A stretch of 64,000 nucleotides of DNA from a virus. Positions 27,601 through 35,253 of this stretch are shown here, piece by piece. The stretch spans positions 1 to 64,000 of the IMG/VR virus record IMGVR_UViG_3300013093_000028; one strand, given 5' to 3'. Made by a program: the position numbers and the translations under genes. Under the pieces are notes generated by a model, which saw nothing but the letters and a program-made list of their open reading frames with translations, made no database searches and was not told where the DNA came from. Positions within the stretch are counted from its first letter, which is position 1. Each line of letters begins with the position of its first letter.

Positions 27601-30600
27601 TAATACGCCAGGACTAGTAGCTGTTGGGTCAATAGCGTTTATAGTTACCTGTAATGTATTTTGACTTACAAATCCACCAACTTTGTGGAATAAATTATAG
27701 TCCAAATAATCAATATCAGATTGTACTTCTGAATTATAATTTTGTGTGCGTTGGCGCCCCGTCTCACTAACATAAACACTATAACCGGCAGTCAGCGCAT
27801 TATTAACCCCTTGTAGCGTAATATTTTTAAGGCTCAAGAATGAATAATCTAAGTTTACTCCATAAACCCATTGGCCAGCAATATTTTTTTGAATACGACT
27901 TGTGTCATACATTAAAGATGAATAAGCGGCAGGATATGTCAATGCCAGTAATTTTTGAACCGCAAACGGAAAATAACTGCTTCTACGCCACGTGGCTTCT
28001 GCTGGGCCTTGATCTCCAAATACCCAATTTTTTTGTTCACCTTCTGGAGTATAATTCACCAGCAAATTAACTGTAGGGTCTAATAAATTGCCATACTCAT
28101 CTACAGGCAATATATTTGACAACCCAGGACGGGCATATAAACTATCAATGGTATCGGTATAGGCATTACGGCCGTATTCTAAATCTTGCCATAACAAAGT
28201 GTTTCCAGATGTATAAGGTGCCGGTCCGTACTGAGCAGTCCACCAAGATGGCTGTTCACTAAACCCCAACATCTCCCATGGGCATGTGTGAGGACGATCA
28301 GTGCCGTAAAAATATTTGTAAATTCCTCTCCAATTGCCATTTACCGGAATTCCTAATAGTTCATTATAAGATCCTAAATAGTTCCAAGTAAATTTTTCAT
28401 CTTGATTAAAACTCACATTCTCAGTATAATCAACACCATATGCTCCCGCCCATTTAATAAAATCTCGAGATAATATAGTATTAACTTCATTTAAAGAATA
28501 ATCGTTGGTATTGAAGGCTCCAGGAATTACTGTGTTAATATCAAATAGATCTGATCTATATTGAGTCTTGATATTATTATAAATTCGTTTTTCAAATTCT
28601 AAAACAATGGCATCTCGATAATCATTATATGCCACCATGATGCTGCCATCATGACCTTGAATAACTTTTACTGGCTCATCGGCATAGGTGTCATCTAAAT
28701 AAATTGAAGGAGTAAATTTAGGATATAATCCTAATTTCGTAGGAGTCGGTGGCACATAGCTACCTGATGTATCTGGATATTGATTTACTGTTAAAACATC
28801 TCCAGGAGTTAATTTTGTTAATAATGTAATACTTGAGTCAGCAACATCAAATTCATAATCTACATTCAGTAATAACTGTTCGCTGTTCAAGTAAACTAAC
28901 ATGGCTGTTAGACTTAGTGCCGAAGGATCAAAATCAAAACTTAATGGATAAGTTACATTTCTCGAATCTGTCACTGTCCAGGTTCTAGAATTTACATCAG
29001 TGCCGTAAGGAACCATGTCAGATAGATAATACGGACTTAGAATATTCATAGAACTATTCATAGCAGCCAAGGCCTGATCAACAGCCAATATTGGATTTGA
29101 TTGATTACCTAATATTAAAATCTGTTTTAAAAATCCTAATTTATATTGATTGTACTGATCAGCGGCTTTAGTAAGAGCATTGATAACACTGTGTTCCTTT
29201 TTCCCAATAAACATTTGAGCAAAAGGTATTGGGTTGACATTAGAAATTAAACGACGGCCATATTGTTCAATGCCAGCGATGTCTCGCAAATTACCAAGTC
29301 CTGGAAATTTTCCTAAGAAGTCGGGAGATCCTTCTGCCATTGTTTGTACATGATCCTGTAGATCAGTTAATGTTATGGAAGTAAGTAAACCATTTAATGG
29401 ATTATTTGTAAGCCCAAGAGGAGGTTCATAATATCCCGTATCGTTAGACAGGGGAGTCTTTGAATATAGTTTAAACAATACATTTGTACCAGTAGCTAAT
29501 GGCTCGGCAAATGAAACAACAGTTTTTTCTAAAGATTTTAATAAAGTAAATTCGTTACTATGTAATTTTGAAAAATTAACATATACTTCAATATCATCAT
29601 TGTTTGAAAAATTATCTAAGGCAGTTATAGCAATAGTTGACGTAGTCGATGTTGTTGCTTGAAATTGTAGTATAGGTATCTTATATCCGTTAGATAAGGA
29701 CCACACATTTGTGTAAACATTGCCAGTACTTTCTGAAAATTTACAATAGGTAACAGCAGTCGACACTGCTAGGCTAGTTTGTCCTTGAGAAACATTGATA
29801 ACATCAGAATTAAAATAGTTGGTAAACAAATAACTACCAACACTAATACTATTTTGATATTTTATTGAAAATCCTAGCACTGAATCATATACGTCGCCAG
29901 GAGTGTAGCCAAAAATTTGATTACCTTTGAAATCTGATATGTAATGATTGGTATCACTATAACTATTTCCAACATCGTCAAATAAATCAAATAGTGGTGG
30001 CTGATTTAATTTAGTATGTTGTTGAGCATAGACCCAGTCTGTACCATTATACCACCAACTTGATCCAGCATATTTTGAACCGTTTACAATACTAACACAG
30101 TTGCCAGTTACCGGAGTGTGATCTGGTGCTGGGATAAGTGCCAATTGTCGTGTATTACCAACTCCTGGAATATTATAAGTAACTATCCATATTTTATCTT
30201 TTACCAAAGGATCTGGGTCGTTGGTAAAAATAACACGATCACCTTGTCCCAATAATCTTGGATTGGTATTGTCATAATCAACAAAATATCCCCACGAACC
30301 TTCAACTGATTTAAAAACATTTGTTGTTTCGGTGTCAATCCAATCAACGTTGGCAATAGCTGAATCACCAAAATTATAAAGTTGTAGATTGGCTTTAAAT
30401 TCAATAATAGGGCGAGTTGCTCTTTGTTGCGCAGGGTATACTGCCTGTACTCCATTTGCTAGAGCGCTGGCCGCAATCACATCTTGATGTACCCAACGAT
30501 TATAACGTGTCCAAGCATTTAAATCTTTACTGGCTCGATTAATTGTTATATAGTCAGGACTAATAGGTAAAGATTTATTTCCATCAAAAGGAAAATCATC

Positions 30601-31299
30601 AAATCCATCACCATCAAAACTTTCATTGTAGATTGTGGAAATTTTTCCGGCAGTTACTAATGAATTGTAGTCAATTAATACTATGGAAGAGCCTACGCCC
30701 TCAACAAAGAATTTCTTATTCAGATAATCAGAAGTTATATTTTTACCAACAAACTCAATCAGCATACCATTAGATAATGCGATAGTGGCAGTGCCTATCA
30801 ATGTAGTAAATCCAGATTTGCCTACAATATCTGCATCCACATCTAGTACATCATTTGTAATAGTTATGATCTCTGGACCAGTTACTAGCCAATAATATTC
30901 TTGATAGTTAACTAGTTTGTCCCAATCGATATGCGGATTATATGAATAAAATTCACTTCTAAATAAACGGTCAAGATTGTTAGTAATGCCACCATTGACA
31001 TTTACTTGGTTAATCAAATCATCGTAGGCTATAACTTCTTTAATGTTTGAATTGATATCATTAATAACTAGAGCTGGCTCTAAATTATATGCCGCACGTA
31101 TCGGCGAAAAGTTTGAAATATAATTATCAGTGGTTGAAACATAGTTAGGAGTAACTTTACTACCAATATACCCATCAATGCGTTCTAATTGAGCAGGACG
31201 AATTAATTGATCAATAGTACTAGATAAAAATTTTGCGTTTTTATCTGTTTGAAAGTATGAGGGAAGTAAATTAACTGATTGAAAAGTCGATGTACTCAT
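18652..31299 (-). CDS. Giant 4215-residue tail/baseplate structural protein
   Basis: A single uninterrupted 12.6 kb frame starting three bases after gene 6. The N-terminus (NLLPSYFQTDKNAKFLSSTI, then QLERIDGYIGSKVTPNY, then YYWLVTG) resembles giant tail proteins of marine T4-like phages. Residues about 1995-2415 contain repeated blade motifs such as GYSISKRKGSNVVVVGAPG, FGQTVVYDDNAFG and YGKAVTIDSDTALVGAPA, with the look of FG-GAP (integrin-type) beta-propeller repeats. Two GxGYxxxPxxTV motifs occur at about 2826 and 2866. The C-terminal third is many beta domains. It takes the place where T4 has gp7 to gp10, so a wedge or peripheral baseplate role is likely; this is inference from position. 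Confidence 0.8.
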   Translation of the reverse strand: MSTSTFQSVNLLPSYFQTDKNAKFLSSTIDQLIRPAQLERIDGYIGSKVTPNYVSTTDNYISNFSPIRAAYNLEPALVINDINSNIKEVIAYDDLINQVNVNGGITNNLDRLFRSEFYSYNPHIDWDKLVNYQEYYWLVTGPEIITITNDVLDVDADIVGKSGFTTLIGTATIALSNGMLIEFVGKNITSDYLNKKFFVEGVGSSIVLIDYNSLVTAGKISTIYNESFDGDGFDDFPFDGNKSLPISPDYITINRASKDLNAWTRYNRWVHQDVIAASALANGVQAVYPAQQRATRPIIEFKANLQLYNFGDSAIANVDWIDTETTNVFKSVEGSWGYFVDYDNTNPRLLGQGDRVIFTNDPDPLVKDKIWIVTYNIPGVGNTRQLALIPAPDHTPVTGNCVSIVNGSKYAGSSWWYNGTDWVYAQQHTKLNQPPLFDLFDDVGNSYSDTNHYISDFKGNQIFGYTPGDVYDSVLGFSIKYQNSISVGSYLFTNYFNSDVINVSQGQTSLAVSTAVTYCKFSESTGNVYTNVWSLSNGYKIPILQFQATTSTTSTIAITALDNFSNNDDIEVYVNFSKLHSNEFTLLKSLEKTVVSFAEPLATGTNVLFKLYSKTPLSNDTGYYEPPLGLTNNPLNGLLTSITLTDLQDHVQTMAEGSPDFLGKFPGLGNLRDIAGIEQYGRRLISNVNPIPFAQMFIGKKEHSVINALTKAADQYNQYKLGFLKQILILGNQSNPILAVDQALAAMNSSMNILSPYYLSDMVPYGTDVNSRTWTVTDSRNVTYPLSFDFDPSALSLTAMLVYLNSEQLLLNVDYEFDVADSSITLLTKLTPGDVLTVNQYPDTSGSYVPPTPTKLGLYPKFTPSIYLDDTYADEPVKVIQGHDGSIMVAYNDYRDAIVLEFEKRIYNNIKTQYRSDLFDINTVIPGAFNTNDYSLNEVNTILSRDFIKWAGAYGVDYTENVSFNQDEKFTWNYLGSYNELLGIPVNGNWRGIYKYFYGTDRPHTCPWEMLGFSEQPSWWTAQYGPAPYTSGNTLLWQDLEYGRNAYTDTIDSLYARPGLSNILPVDEYGNLLDPTVNLLVNYTPEGEQKNWVFGDQGPAEATWRRSSYFPFAVQKLLALTYPAAYSSLMYDTSRIQKNIAGQWVYGVNLDYSFLSLKNITLQGVNNALTAGYSVYVSETGRQRTQNYNSEVQSDIDYLDYNLFHKVGGFVSQNTLQVTINAIDPTATSPGVLLAPQDYSLILNVSDPISYSSISGIILQKVNGSFVVKGYDQTNPYFNVYGPIRNSSTPTINVGGVTAPFVTWSNTVSYGETGLTADQTTTANTSPTGKFYQKGQYVQYGSNFYIVTVSHQSESTFNPSLYQEISALPVTGGATVQIATTFNKTIKQISYGTTFNTIQEVYDFIIGYGAWLTDQGFVFDLYSSDFGTNIDWNFTAKEFLYWSTQNWADNSVIALSPFAEKVQFTSANSVVDDIFDPFYSYNVMSANGTLIPKNRINITRQDGVCTITTLNSNDGIYFAIFRNVQKEHGMVFNNTTIFDNTAYSIETGFYQQRMKLSGFRTANWNGDYFSPGFVYDTAKVGDWTQYKDYNAGDAVYYSGNYYSAINNIDGAQKFDFTKWQVLPKKPTAGLLPNLDYKISQFQDFYSLDIDNFDSGQQKSAQYLTGYTPRPYLTNIIIDPIAQYKFYQGYIKEKGTYNAIAKLAKASIQNLQGNFTYNEEWAFRVGQYGSYSSYNELEVPLVEGTFIDNPQVIVFTATNPPVSAYDLKVYSTATDWQITPPNYVSSMTFAVNSGTLTNNAFELTTAGYVRADDVSYTTLNLDTLSAVVSSSTSVFKEGDIVWLGFKQDNDWDVLRYTESDGQIASVGINVPGVDVLVTTNGYHGLNSGELVSITEFDPTVNGVYLVTAVPNPTSFLIASTATYVANSASTTTVGLLFKFDSFRFNTFDNLPNDKKLLKLPEGTKVWIDNANNGQWGVYEKINNYSVSSANSLGNVYNQQLGYSISKRKGSNVVVVGAPGFVQNGNYGRVTVYTTNNNGGLTRKLDYYLNELSGAANSLNNDTGFGQTVVYDDNAFGSSIYGLVFAGAPTAQTTNGVVDSGLVKISSINSVSLEEVQQLVINNPSPSNYDLFGSGIYVQRISTTTNKVMVVTAPGTVNTGTGALNFYNLSTSGGTVSATLFHRTTASLSVGSQLGYSISGTDDASLIAVSVLGNTNTPAFVSIFSNSNGYAVANQEVTVSLPAGSGFGQKVLLSPDGTYLFVSAPYCENFDRSYGSVYVFENINGTFYESQVLTNPSGVIGVHFGTDIDINSTNDSLIISSVGSGVHGATTFDATSKFGGNTTFDADSTKFYDVINNSGTAYIYTRLASRFVFSEELSPVSTADGTNYGKAVTIDSDTALVGAPAIDNSTIASSVYLFSKIDTSTNGWKLLRSQNDLVATDTIQRVRLINTSTEEIVNYLDVIDPLKGRIAGMADQELTYKMISDPATYSIGTTANAINTLTNWADNHVGELWWDLSTVKYQWYEQGEDTFRKNTWGQVFPGSSIDVYEWVGSNLSPTEWSALADTPAGLTLGVSGQPKNPDNTVYSLVQSYDTVTQTFNNYRYYYWVKNSVIVPNVPNRRVSAYDVAQVIKDPTGYGLQYASIISPHAVIVANVGGELIKSNIDLNISIDTTDNIIPKHTEWLLLQEGNETSLPNALLEKKLFDSLLGHDSVGNLVPDPALTSRTRYGIGIRPRQTMFINRLNALRNLIEFANDILINNIITGSYNFINLNAQEEIPPVSSNLYDYTLEDTNELDTIDTSLFVTAELTCTVYDGKVRSVSITNPGRGYLTAPTVTVDGIGTGAVIKTEIDSNGRVISAVISNAGQGYVATPILTVRPYSVVVVSDSTYNGKWAIFVRDIENKTWVRARTQSYNTTLYWNYTDWSSSDFNKHKDYTTTVNYVYQIDSLVLNNDDYVKVKNNGLGNYIILEYTDSNVGTFSNHFNIVYSQNGTIQISDNIWNTQNNSLAYDEISAYDQTLYDQTPDLELNYILTALRDNIFINELRVNWNLFFFKAVKYAFTEQKLLDWAFKTSFISITNEAGVLAQPSVYLVTSSTNFENYIEEVKPYHTQIRNFTEQYSVVEPTATYTSDFEDSTSALDPIRNFDITMKFDRISASGQIGNTTTTDQFICNGSATSFVLSWPAVPNKSLITMTLGGLRVLWSDYTIEYFTEEYNGYSKKYCQIKFLNAVPGIGQLLKITYVKDVSIQSAADRILNYYTATSGMPGLDLGQLMLGVDYPRTQLQTLAFNATTGWDESNVPFGTTPWGNDIEYYSKTTSTSTATAGTNNISLYSASATLVGQYANIISTITNVFYSTDVTVTAVTGTVVTFSSTLTSAIPPGTVIEFWNVGSNSALLDTSIDGGTWTGTNAAILTGALGVNPSDIIIDGGSTSTARVGSGFLNPDDSYAPEELVAGGSSDSLGINVYTKTPSGAPIVVSGNFNIVGGTTGTITLPILPTTTASITITDGFQEIYTYTTSTNLVPGQFSIDWATSQLSVYANYSAVIGYTIISVGGGSGNDAGVVGYNSNTVTDASNAQVYCNFEFGSINSAFVTVNGSSVSLQTTSTGYGYVLGPVVDGADTRAAVTVYNLPPGTNTIQAWFFTSAHSYFNEITDQFITITDDTVNTYALNPAPGNVGPAVANVIVQQNSKQLVGPYVSYYTVTNDNLTFSVNNSRPRPTGVYAIANNSVEVYVNGIKLSGGFDFTVDNMANTITISYSGVRNGDVVAVVDLYQQPGDGYDFNIEGSNLILSSPTANATIRIITYTDQDGMLLRTERFKGTISNQFKITAPPLNTNYLWLVINGVPLVDNVDYQILSDGVTIQISDKYLIGVGNTIVITYIANHTLASTVLGYRIFNDIFNRTSFKRISAQNSTYLTQPLHLTDTEIHVNDASVLTPAVPSKKIPGVVMIAGERIEFFVITGNVLSQLRRATLGTSPKSYSDIYTTVIDQSPSQTIPFSEHIYTQTLYTTSTTATYTILTTATTATGDGIVISSGIPAMDQVQVYYGGYMLNKVGTYYQDTTLSYDSPVFNISGSVSTESLLPSTTVINTAYIVTSTNKVWIYTNSIAADAVNGYTYTGLNYLPPEFTINTATQQITLNTLQGVGDNIKLVIIKKEFSDTTLWNNGVSLLDSTTEQAKFIQARPAVLPNSYYSGGDPDITTETGFVLTDQNNNPIEGL

Positions 31300-31301
31300 A
31301 G

Positions 31302-34300
31302 TTAATTCCCAGCACTAGTTATAATTGATTTTGTATCTAATTGACTCGCCGTGATAGCTGATATCACTTGAATATTTGCCGCAGTTGCCCCGCTTACAAA
31401 AATTTCATTATTTTGACATGCTACCTCATATAGGCTACCAAAGTTATTATTTGGATTTACAGGAACAATAACAAAGTTTGTTATGTCTGGTGTTAATAAA
31501 TTCATCACGTATGTACTCAATTCACTGAAGTGGAAACTCTGACCAAAATCCCAATTTTCTAAGGCAAAGAATTTATTGATTGCTGCCAATATTTGTGATT
31601 TAATATTATTAACACTCAATGTGCTAGTTGGACTTTGTACTGCTTTAAATGTTGCTTGTAGATTTAGATCAGCAAATGCTCCAAACAATACCTTGTATTT
31701 TACAGGCTGATATATGATCTGATCACTAATTGTTTTAATAGGTTCTAAACTAGAAGAATAATTATTTTCTAATGCCACGCTGGTTGGAGGTAAGGGCTCA
31801 GTGCCGTTACCAGTTAATAACCAATTTCTAAAAGCAATATCATAATCGCTGGTCAACATGTAGATATCAATAATATTACTCTTACTAGGATCAATTCTAG
31901 TATCCTGTCCAGTATTATGAACATATTGGAATTTAATTCCACTGCGACCCGGATAAGCTATGTAGGTTGATGCGGTGGTATCATACAACCAAGGATTATT
32001 AATATTAGCTGTGCTTGTACTATAACTGTTGATTACGTTATAATCTGAATCATAAAAATAAAATAAATCACCTGTGGAAGGTGTAATGGTACCACTGTTG
32101 ATAGCAACTATTGCGGCAGCTGGGTTAGGATAGGCAGTGAACATACTGCTATCAACTAATTCATATGTTAGGCCGTCTGATTGAAGTTTAAAATAGACAA
32201 ATTTATCTTCCCACCCAGTAATTTCATTTGTACTAGTAGTGGCTACTATTTTTTCAAAAGCATCAGGATCAACAATTTGTCCTGAATTGTTATAATCGTA
32301 AAAACTAACAACTACCTGTCTAGGTTCCACATAGCCGTCTGACTGTGTAATTGTACCATCAACCTGCCACAAATAATCTGTGCCCAAAGCCACTGAACTT
32401 GTGGTGTTTAATGTGTTGACTGACAACACTGTAATTTTATCTTTGATAACAGTATTTGTGGTAAAGTCATAGTTAATATTATTTGAATCAATAAAGAATC
32501 CTGTTTGTTGAGCACTTTCAAACACATAGTCAGTTTGTCTGTATTGAACTGTATAACTTGTGCCGTTCCAAGAAAATGCCACTAACCAACTGGAGTCTAA
32601 ATTAGCATTACTAATATTATTTTGATATTCTAAACTAAATGGACTTACTAAATTTAGATTACTGTCAGCAATAATGTTCCAAACTCTATTGATAGAATCA
32701 AAAGATAATCCAAAATTTCTTTGAATTAGACAGAGATTTACAATTTCAGTAATAAACGAATTTGAAAAAGAATTTACAAACACTGGAATTATTTCAACAG
32801 GAGTAGCAGTACTTGGTACCACGTTGTTCATTGTTATCGGGCCAACACCTGTACTTAATGAGCCAGTTCCGTTATTAGAACCATCACCTATAACCTGAGA
32901 TACTAAAGACCAAATATAATCTACAGTGGTAGAAGTTTTTTTGTTGATTAATGTGCCGTTAGGTAAAAAATATTGGCCAGCTGGAGGAACAAATTTAATT
33001 AATGCTCCTGACACGATATAGGCAAGATTACTATTAGAAAATCCGCCAACCGCTGTGGCAACATGAGTTGATGTATTTGTAAAATAACCTGTACTTTGTC
33101 CAGAAGATTTAGTAACCTGTACCCAACTAACTCCAGATTGTGTGAGATCAGGTCTTGGATATTGATCAAGATAAAAAGATCTCATGGTAGAGGAGGCAAT
33201 AATTGGTGTTAATCGATTTTGTATAATTGTGTAGATATCATTTTGACTATTAAATGTAAAGTCAAAACTGTTTTGTGTTAGATTTTTATATAAAATGCCG
33301 TCATCAGCAAATATGTTTGTACTAGAATATTTTCCGCTAACATCACTTAATTCAAAATACTTGCTAACGCCACTGGTTACTCTAGCAACACTTTTAACTT
33401 TAAGTATTTCACTGCTGACATTCAAAGGAGCGATATTGTAATCCTCCCCAGTTACCATACGGTTTTGTGTGTAGTACGTTTGTGGAGCATTAGTTTGTAT
33501 ACTAGCGTTGGATTCAGTTCCTTGACTGTTTGACACAGTATATTCTAAAGAATATGTGATAGTCAATGTTTGACTTTGACCTGCTTGATTTACATAGGGA
33601 ATTCTAACGCTTACACCAGTCATTTGACTAGGACTAATTGTATAAGTTAGGCCATTACTTTGGCGATAAAACAAACCAAAATCACCTGTGGGAAGATTAC
33701 CAAAACTTCCATCTGAAAAGTTTAAATCAATTTGGTCACCGTTTCTAGTACTTACACTATAAAAATTTCTTGTACTGGCATTTAAACTGTTGTATATAAC
33801 ATTGTTACCTGTTAGAGCAGGAACTTGTGTCCACAAAGTCTGGTATTGGCCGTTAAGCCCTTTTTGCCACAACCAAACGTCTGTGTTATTGATGTCTGTG
33901 ATATTAACACCAATGATTTCATTTGGAACAGGAGCAGTTATACTGAAATTACTTGAGCTTAATGACCCTTGTCTAAAATGACTGAAAAATCCTGTATTAG
34001 CACTGGCATTGCCCTGGTTATCATTTTGATAGATAATTGAGAAACTATTTCCTGGCTCAGGCGGTTCTTCATATATGTAGGTCTTACCAGAGAATGTAGT
34101 GCTTACGATTTCAAAAATCATAGGAGTGCCATTGATGTTCTGCGTAAAACTAAACACTGGTACATCTTGATTAGAGCTATTAATTGTATATTGTTGTACT
34201 AAAATTCCGCCAATAGTGCTTTGATCTGAAGGAGTTCCAAACCCATGTGGCGCATTAAAACTACTGTTTAATATTGTTATAAATTGGTTATACCAATTTG

Positions 34301-34748
34301 AATTTGTGGAATCATTCCAGCCTATGGTAATATTGCTGAGATTATTGCCTAGCGCATCAAACACACTATCTGTGGTAGAAATAGCAGACATTTTTAGCAA
34401 ACCATTGGCTGGTGCATTTCTAGTTGGTACGTAGCTGATCAATTGAGCCAGTCTTAAAATACTGTCTCTGCGTGTCGCAGTTTCTAAAAAGTTTTCACGA
34501 GCATTTAGGTCAATACGGAAACTTAGATTTTGACCTAGGTAAGCAATTAAATCCACCAGGGCAATGTATTCACTACTATCAATGAAGTCGTTGAAGTCTT
34601 CAGGAAAATTTTCTTGAAGATACGCAATCATTATTCTACGCAGTGTTTCAAAATCATAGCTTTGGAACTCTGCGTTAGGGAAAGATTGATAGATTTTTTT
34701 CCAATCTTCTGTAACTAGATACTGTGAATTAGTTGCTGGAATTGTCAT
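31302..34748 (-). CDS. gp6: Baseplate wedge protein gp6
   Basis: 1148 residues, longer than T4 gp6 (660). The N-terminal region is diagnostic: QSYDFETLRRIMIAYLQENF, SSEYIALVDLIAYLGQNLSF, RIDLNARENFLETATRRDSI and LAQLISYVPTRNAPANG. gp6 belongs to the baseplate J family and forms the inner wedge ring that rearranges on sheath contraction. A long middle insertion of beta-rich sequence (about 200-900) explains the extra length; the C-terminal part (ILAAINKFFALENWDFGQSF, then YVMNLLTPDITNFVIVP) is again gp6/J-like. It is followed at once by the giant protein and preceded by gp25, the usual baseplate order. Confidence 0.9.
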   Translation of the reverse strand: MTIPATNSQYLVTEDWKKIYQSFPNAEFQSYDFETLRRIMIAYLQENFPEDFNDFIDSSEYIALVDLIAYLGQNLSFRIDLNARENFLETATRRDSILRLAQLISYVPTRNAPANGLLKMSAISTTDSVFDALGNNLSNITIGWNDSTNSNWYNQFITILNSSFNAPHGFGTPSDQSTIGGILVQQYTINSSNQDVPVFSFTQNINGTPMIFEIVSTTFSGKTYIYEEPPEPGNSFSIIYQNDNQGNASANTGFFSHFRQGSLSSSNFSITAPVPNEIIGVNITDINNTDVWLWQKGLNGQYQTLWTQVPALTGNNVIYNSLNASTRNFYSVSTRNGDQIDLNFSDGSFGNLPTGDFGLFYRQSNGLTYTISPSQMTGVSVRIPYVNQAGQSQTLTITYSLEYTVSNSQGTESNASIQTNAPQTYYTQNRMVTGEDYNIAPLNVSSEILKVKSVARVTSGVSKYFELSDVSGKYSSTNIFADDGILYKNLTQNSFDFTFNSQNDIYTIIQNRLTPIIASSTMRSFYLDQYPRPDLTQSGVSWVQVTKSSGQSTGYFTNTSTHVATAVGGFSNSNLAYIVSGALIKFVPPAGQYFLPNGTLINKKTSTTVDYIWSLVSQVIGDGSNNGTGSLSTGVGPITMNNVVPSTATPVEIIPVFVNSFSNSFITEIVNLCLIQRNFGLSFDSINRVWNIIADSNLNLVSPFSLEYQNNISNANLDSSWLVAFSWNGTSYTVQYRQTDYVFESAQQTGFFIDSNNINYDFTTNTVIKDKITVLSVNTLNTTSSVALGTDYLWQVDGTITQSDGYVEPRQVVVSFYDYNNSGQIVDPDAFEKIVATTSTNEITGWEDKFVYFKLQSDGLTYELVDSSMFTAYPNPAAAIVAINSGTITPSTGDLFYFYDSDYNVINSYSTSTANINNPWLYDTTASTYIAYPGRSGIKFQYVHNTGQDTRIDPSKSNIIDIYMLTSDYDIAFRNWLLTGNGTEPLPPTSVALENNYSSSLEPIKTISDQIIYQPVKYKVLFGAFADLNLQATFKAVQSPTSTLSVNNIKSQILAAINKFFALENWDFGQSFHFSELSTYVMNLLTPDITNFVIVPVNPNNNFGSLYEVACQNNEIFVSGATAANIQVISAITASQLDTKSIITSAGN

Positions 34749-34765
34749 ATTTTTTGCCTATACCG

Positions 34766-34773
34766 TATTTATT
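34766..34773 (-). promoter_or_regulatory. Late promoter box AATAAATA
   Basis: AATAAATA on the - strand, 17 bases before the gp6 start at 34748, with no strong ribosome site between. It fits the NATAAATA late form and may add late transcription of gp6 and the giant gene. Confidence 0.4.
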
Positions 34774-34793
34774 GCGGCAATTAACCACATATA

Positions 34794-35237
34794 TTATTGT
34801 TGCTGGGCCACTAGCCCGACCTGCTGATCAAATGCCAATGCCAAATTCACAGATTGATTATTGTAATTCAGTATCAAGGTCATTTCAATCAAATATCCTT
34901 GAGGGTATTCTGAAATATCAATTTGGTTTGGATAGATCCTAGGATCGCTTTCACAGATGCTGATCACATCTTCCTTTATTTGCTCTTGTATGTCTGGAGT
35001 CAATGGTTCAAACAATAAATCCCATATGATACTACCGTATGTAGGGTTCATCACACGTTCACCGCGTCTTGTATTAAAATGATTGATTAAATCTTGTTTA
35101 ATCAAATCATAATCATATAGTTTACTACCAGTGTTAGCATTATCTAATGTGCTAAATCCTACATAGAATTGATTAGATTGCGGAGCCTGACTTTCTATAG
35201 GGTTGGAACTAGGAATTGTAAAATTTTTATATGGCAT
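34794..35237 (-). CDS. gp25: Baseplate wedge protein gp25
   Basis: 147 residues, close to T4 gp25 (132), of the GPW/gp25 family. Diagnostic stretches are YDYDLIKQDLINHFNTRRGE, RVMNPTYGSIIWDLLFEPL and PDIQEQIKEDVISICESDP. The family is a wedge component that contacts the hub and nucleates the sheath; despite an old lysozyme label it is structural. The start at 35237 is only nine bases past a late box at 35246-35253 and has no obvious ribosome site, so its leader may be extremely short, or it is translated from the upstream gp5 message. Confidence 0.93.
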   Translation of the reverse strand: MPYKNFTIPSSNPIESQAPQSNQFYVGFSTLDNANTGSKLYDYDLIKQDLINHFNTRRGERVMNPTYGSIIWDLLFEPLTPDIQEQIKEDVISICESDPRIYPNQIDISEYPQGYLIEMTLILNYNNQSVNLALAFDQQVGLVAQQQ

Positions 35238-35245
35238 AATGTCAA

Positions 35246-35253
35246 TATTTATT
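35246..35253 (-). promoter_or_regulatory. Late promoter box AATAAATA
   Basis: AATAAATA on the - strand overlapping the stop codon of the gp5-like gene and just upstream of gp25. Fits the NATAAATA late form. Confidence 0.4.

Noticed and set aside
30201-30455. Short - strand frame inside the giant gene in another frame.
   Set aside because: Fully contained in the 4215-residue frame, no ribosome site, no recognisable product.
34794-35237. Calling gp25 a lysozyme.
   Set aside because: The gp25 family carries an old lysozyme label but is a structural wedge protein; no catalytic residues are evident.
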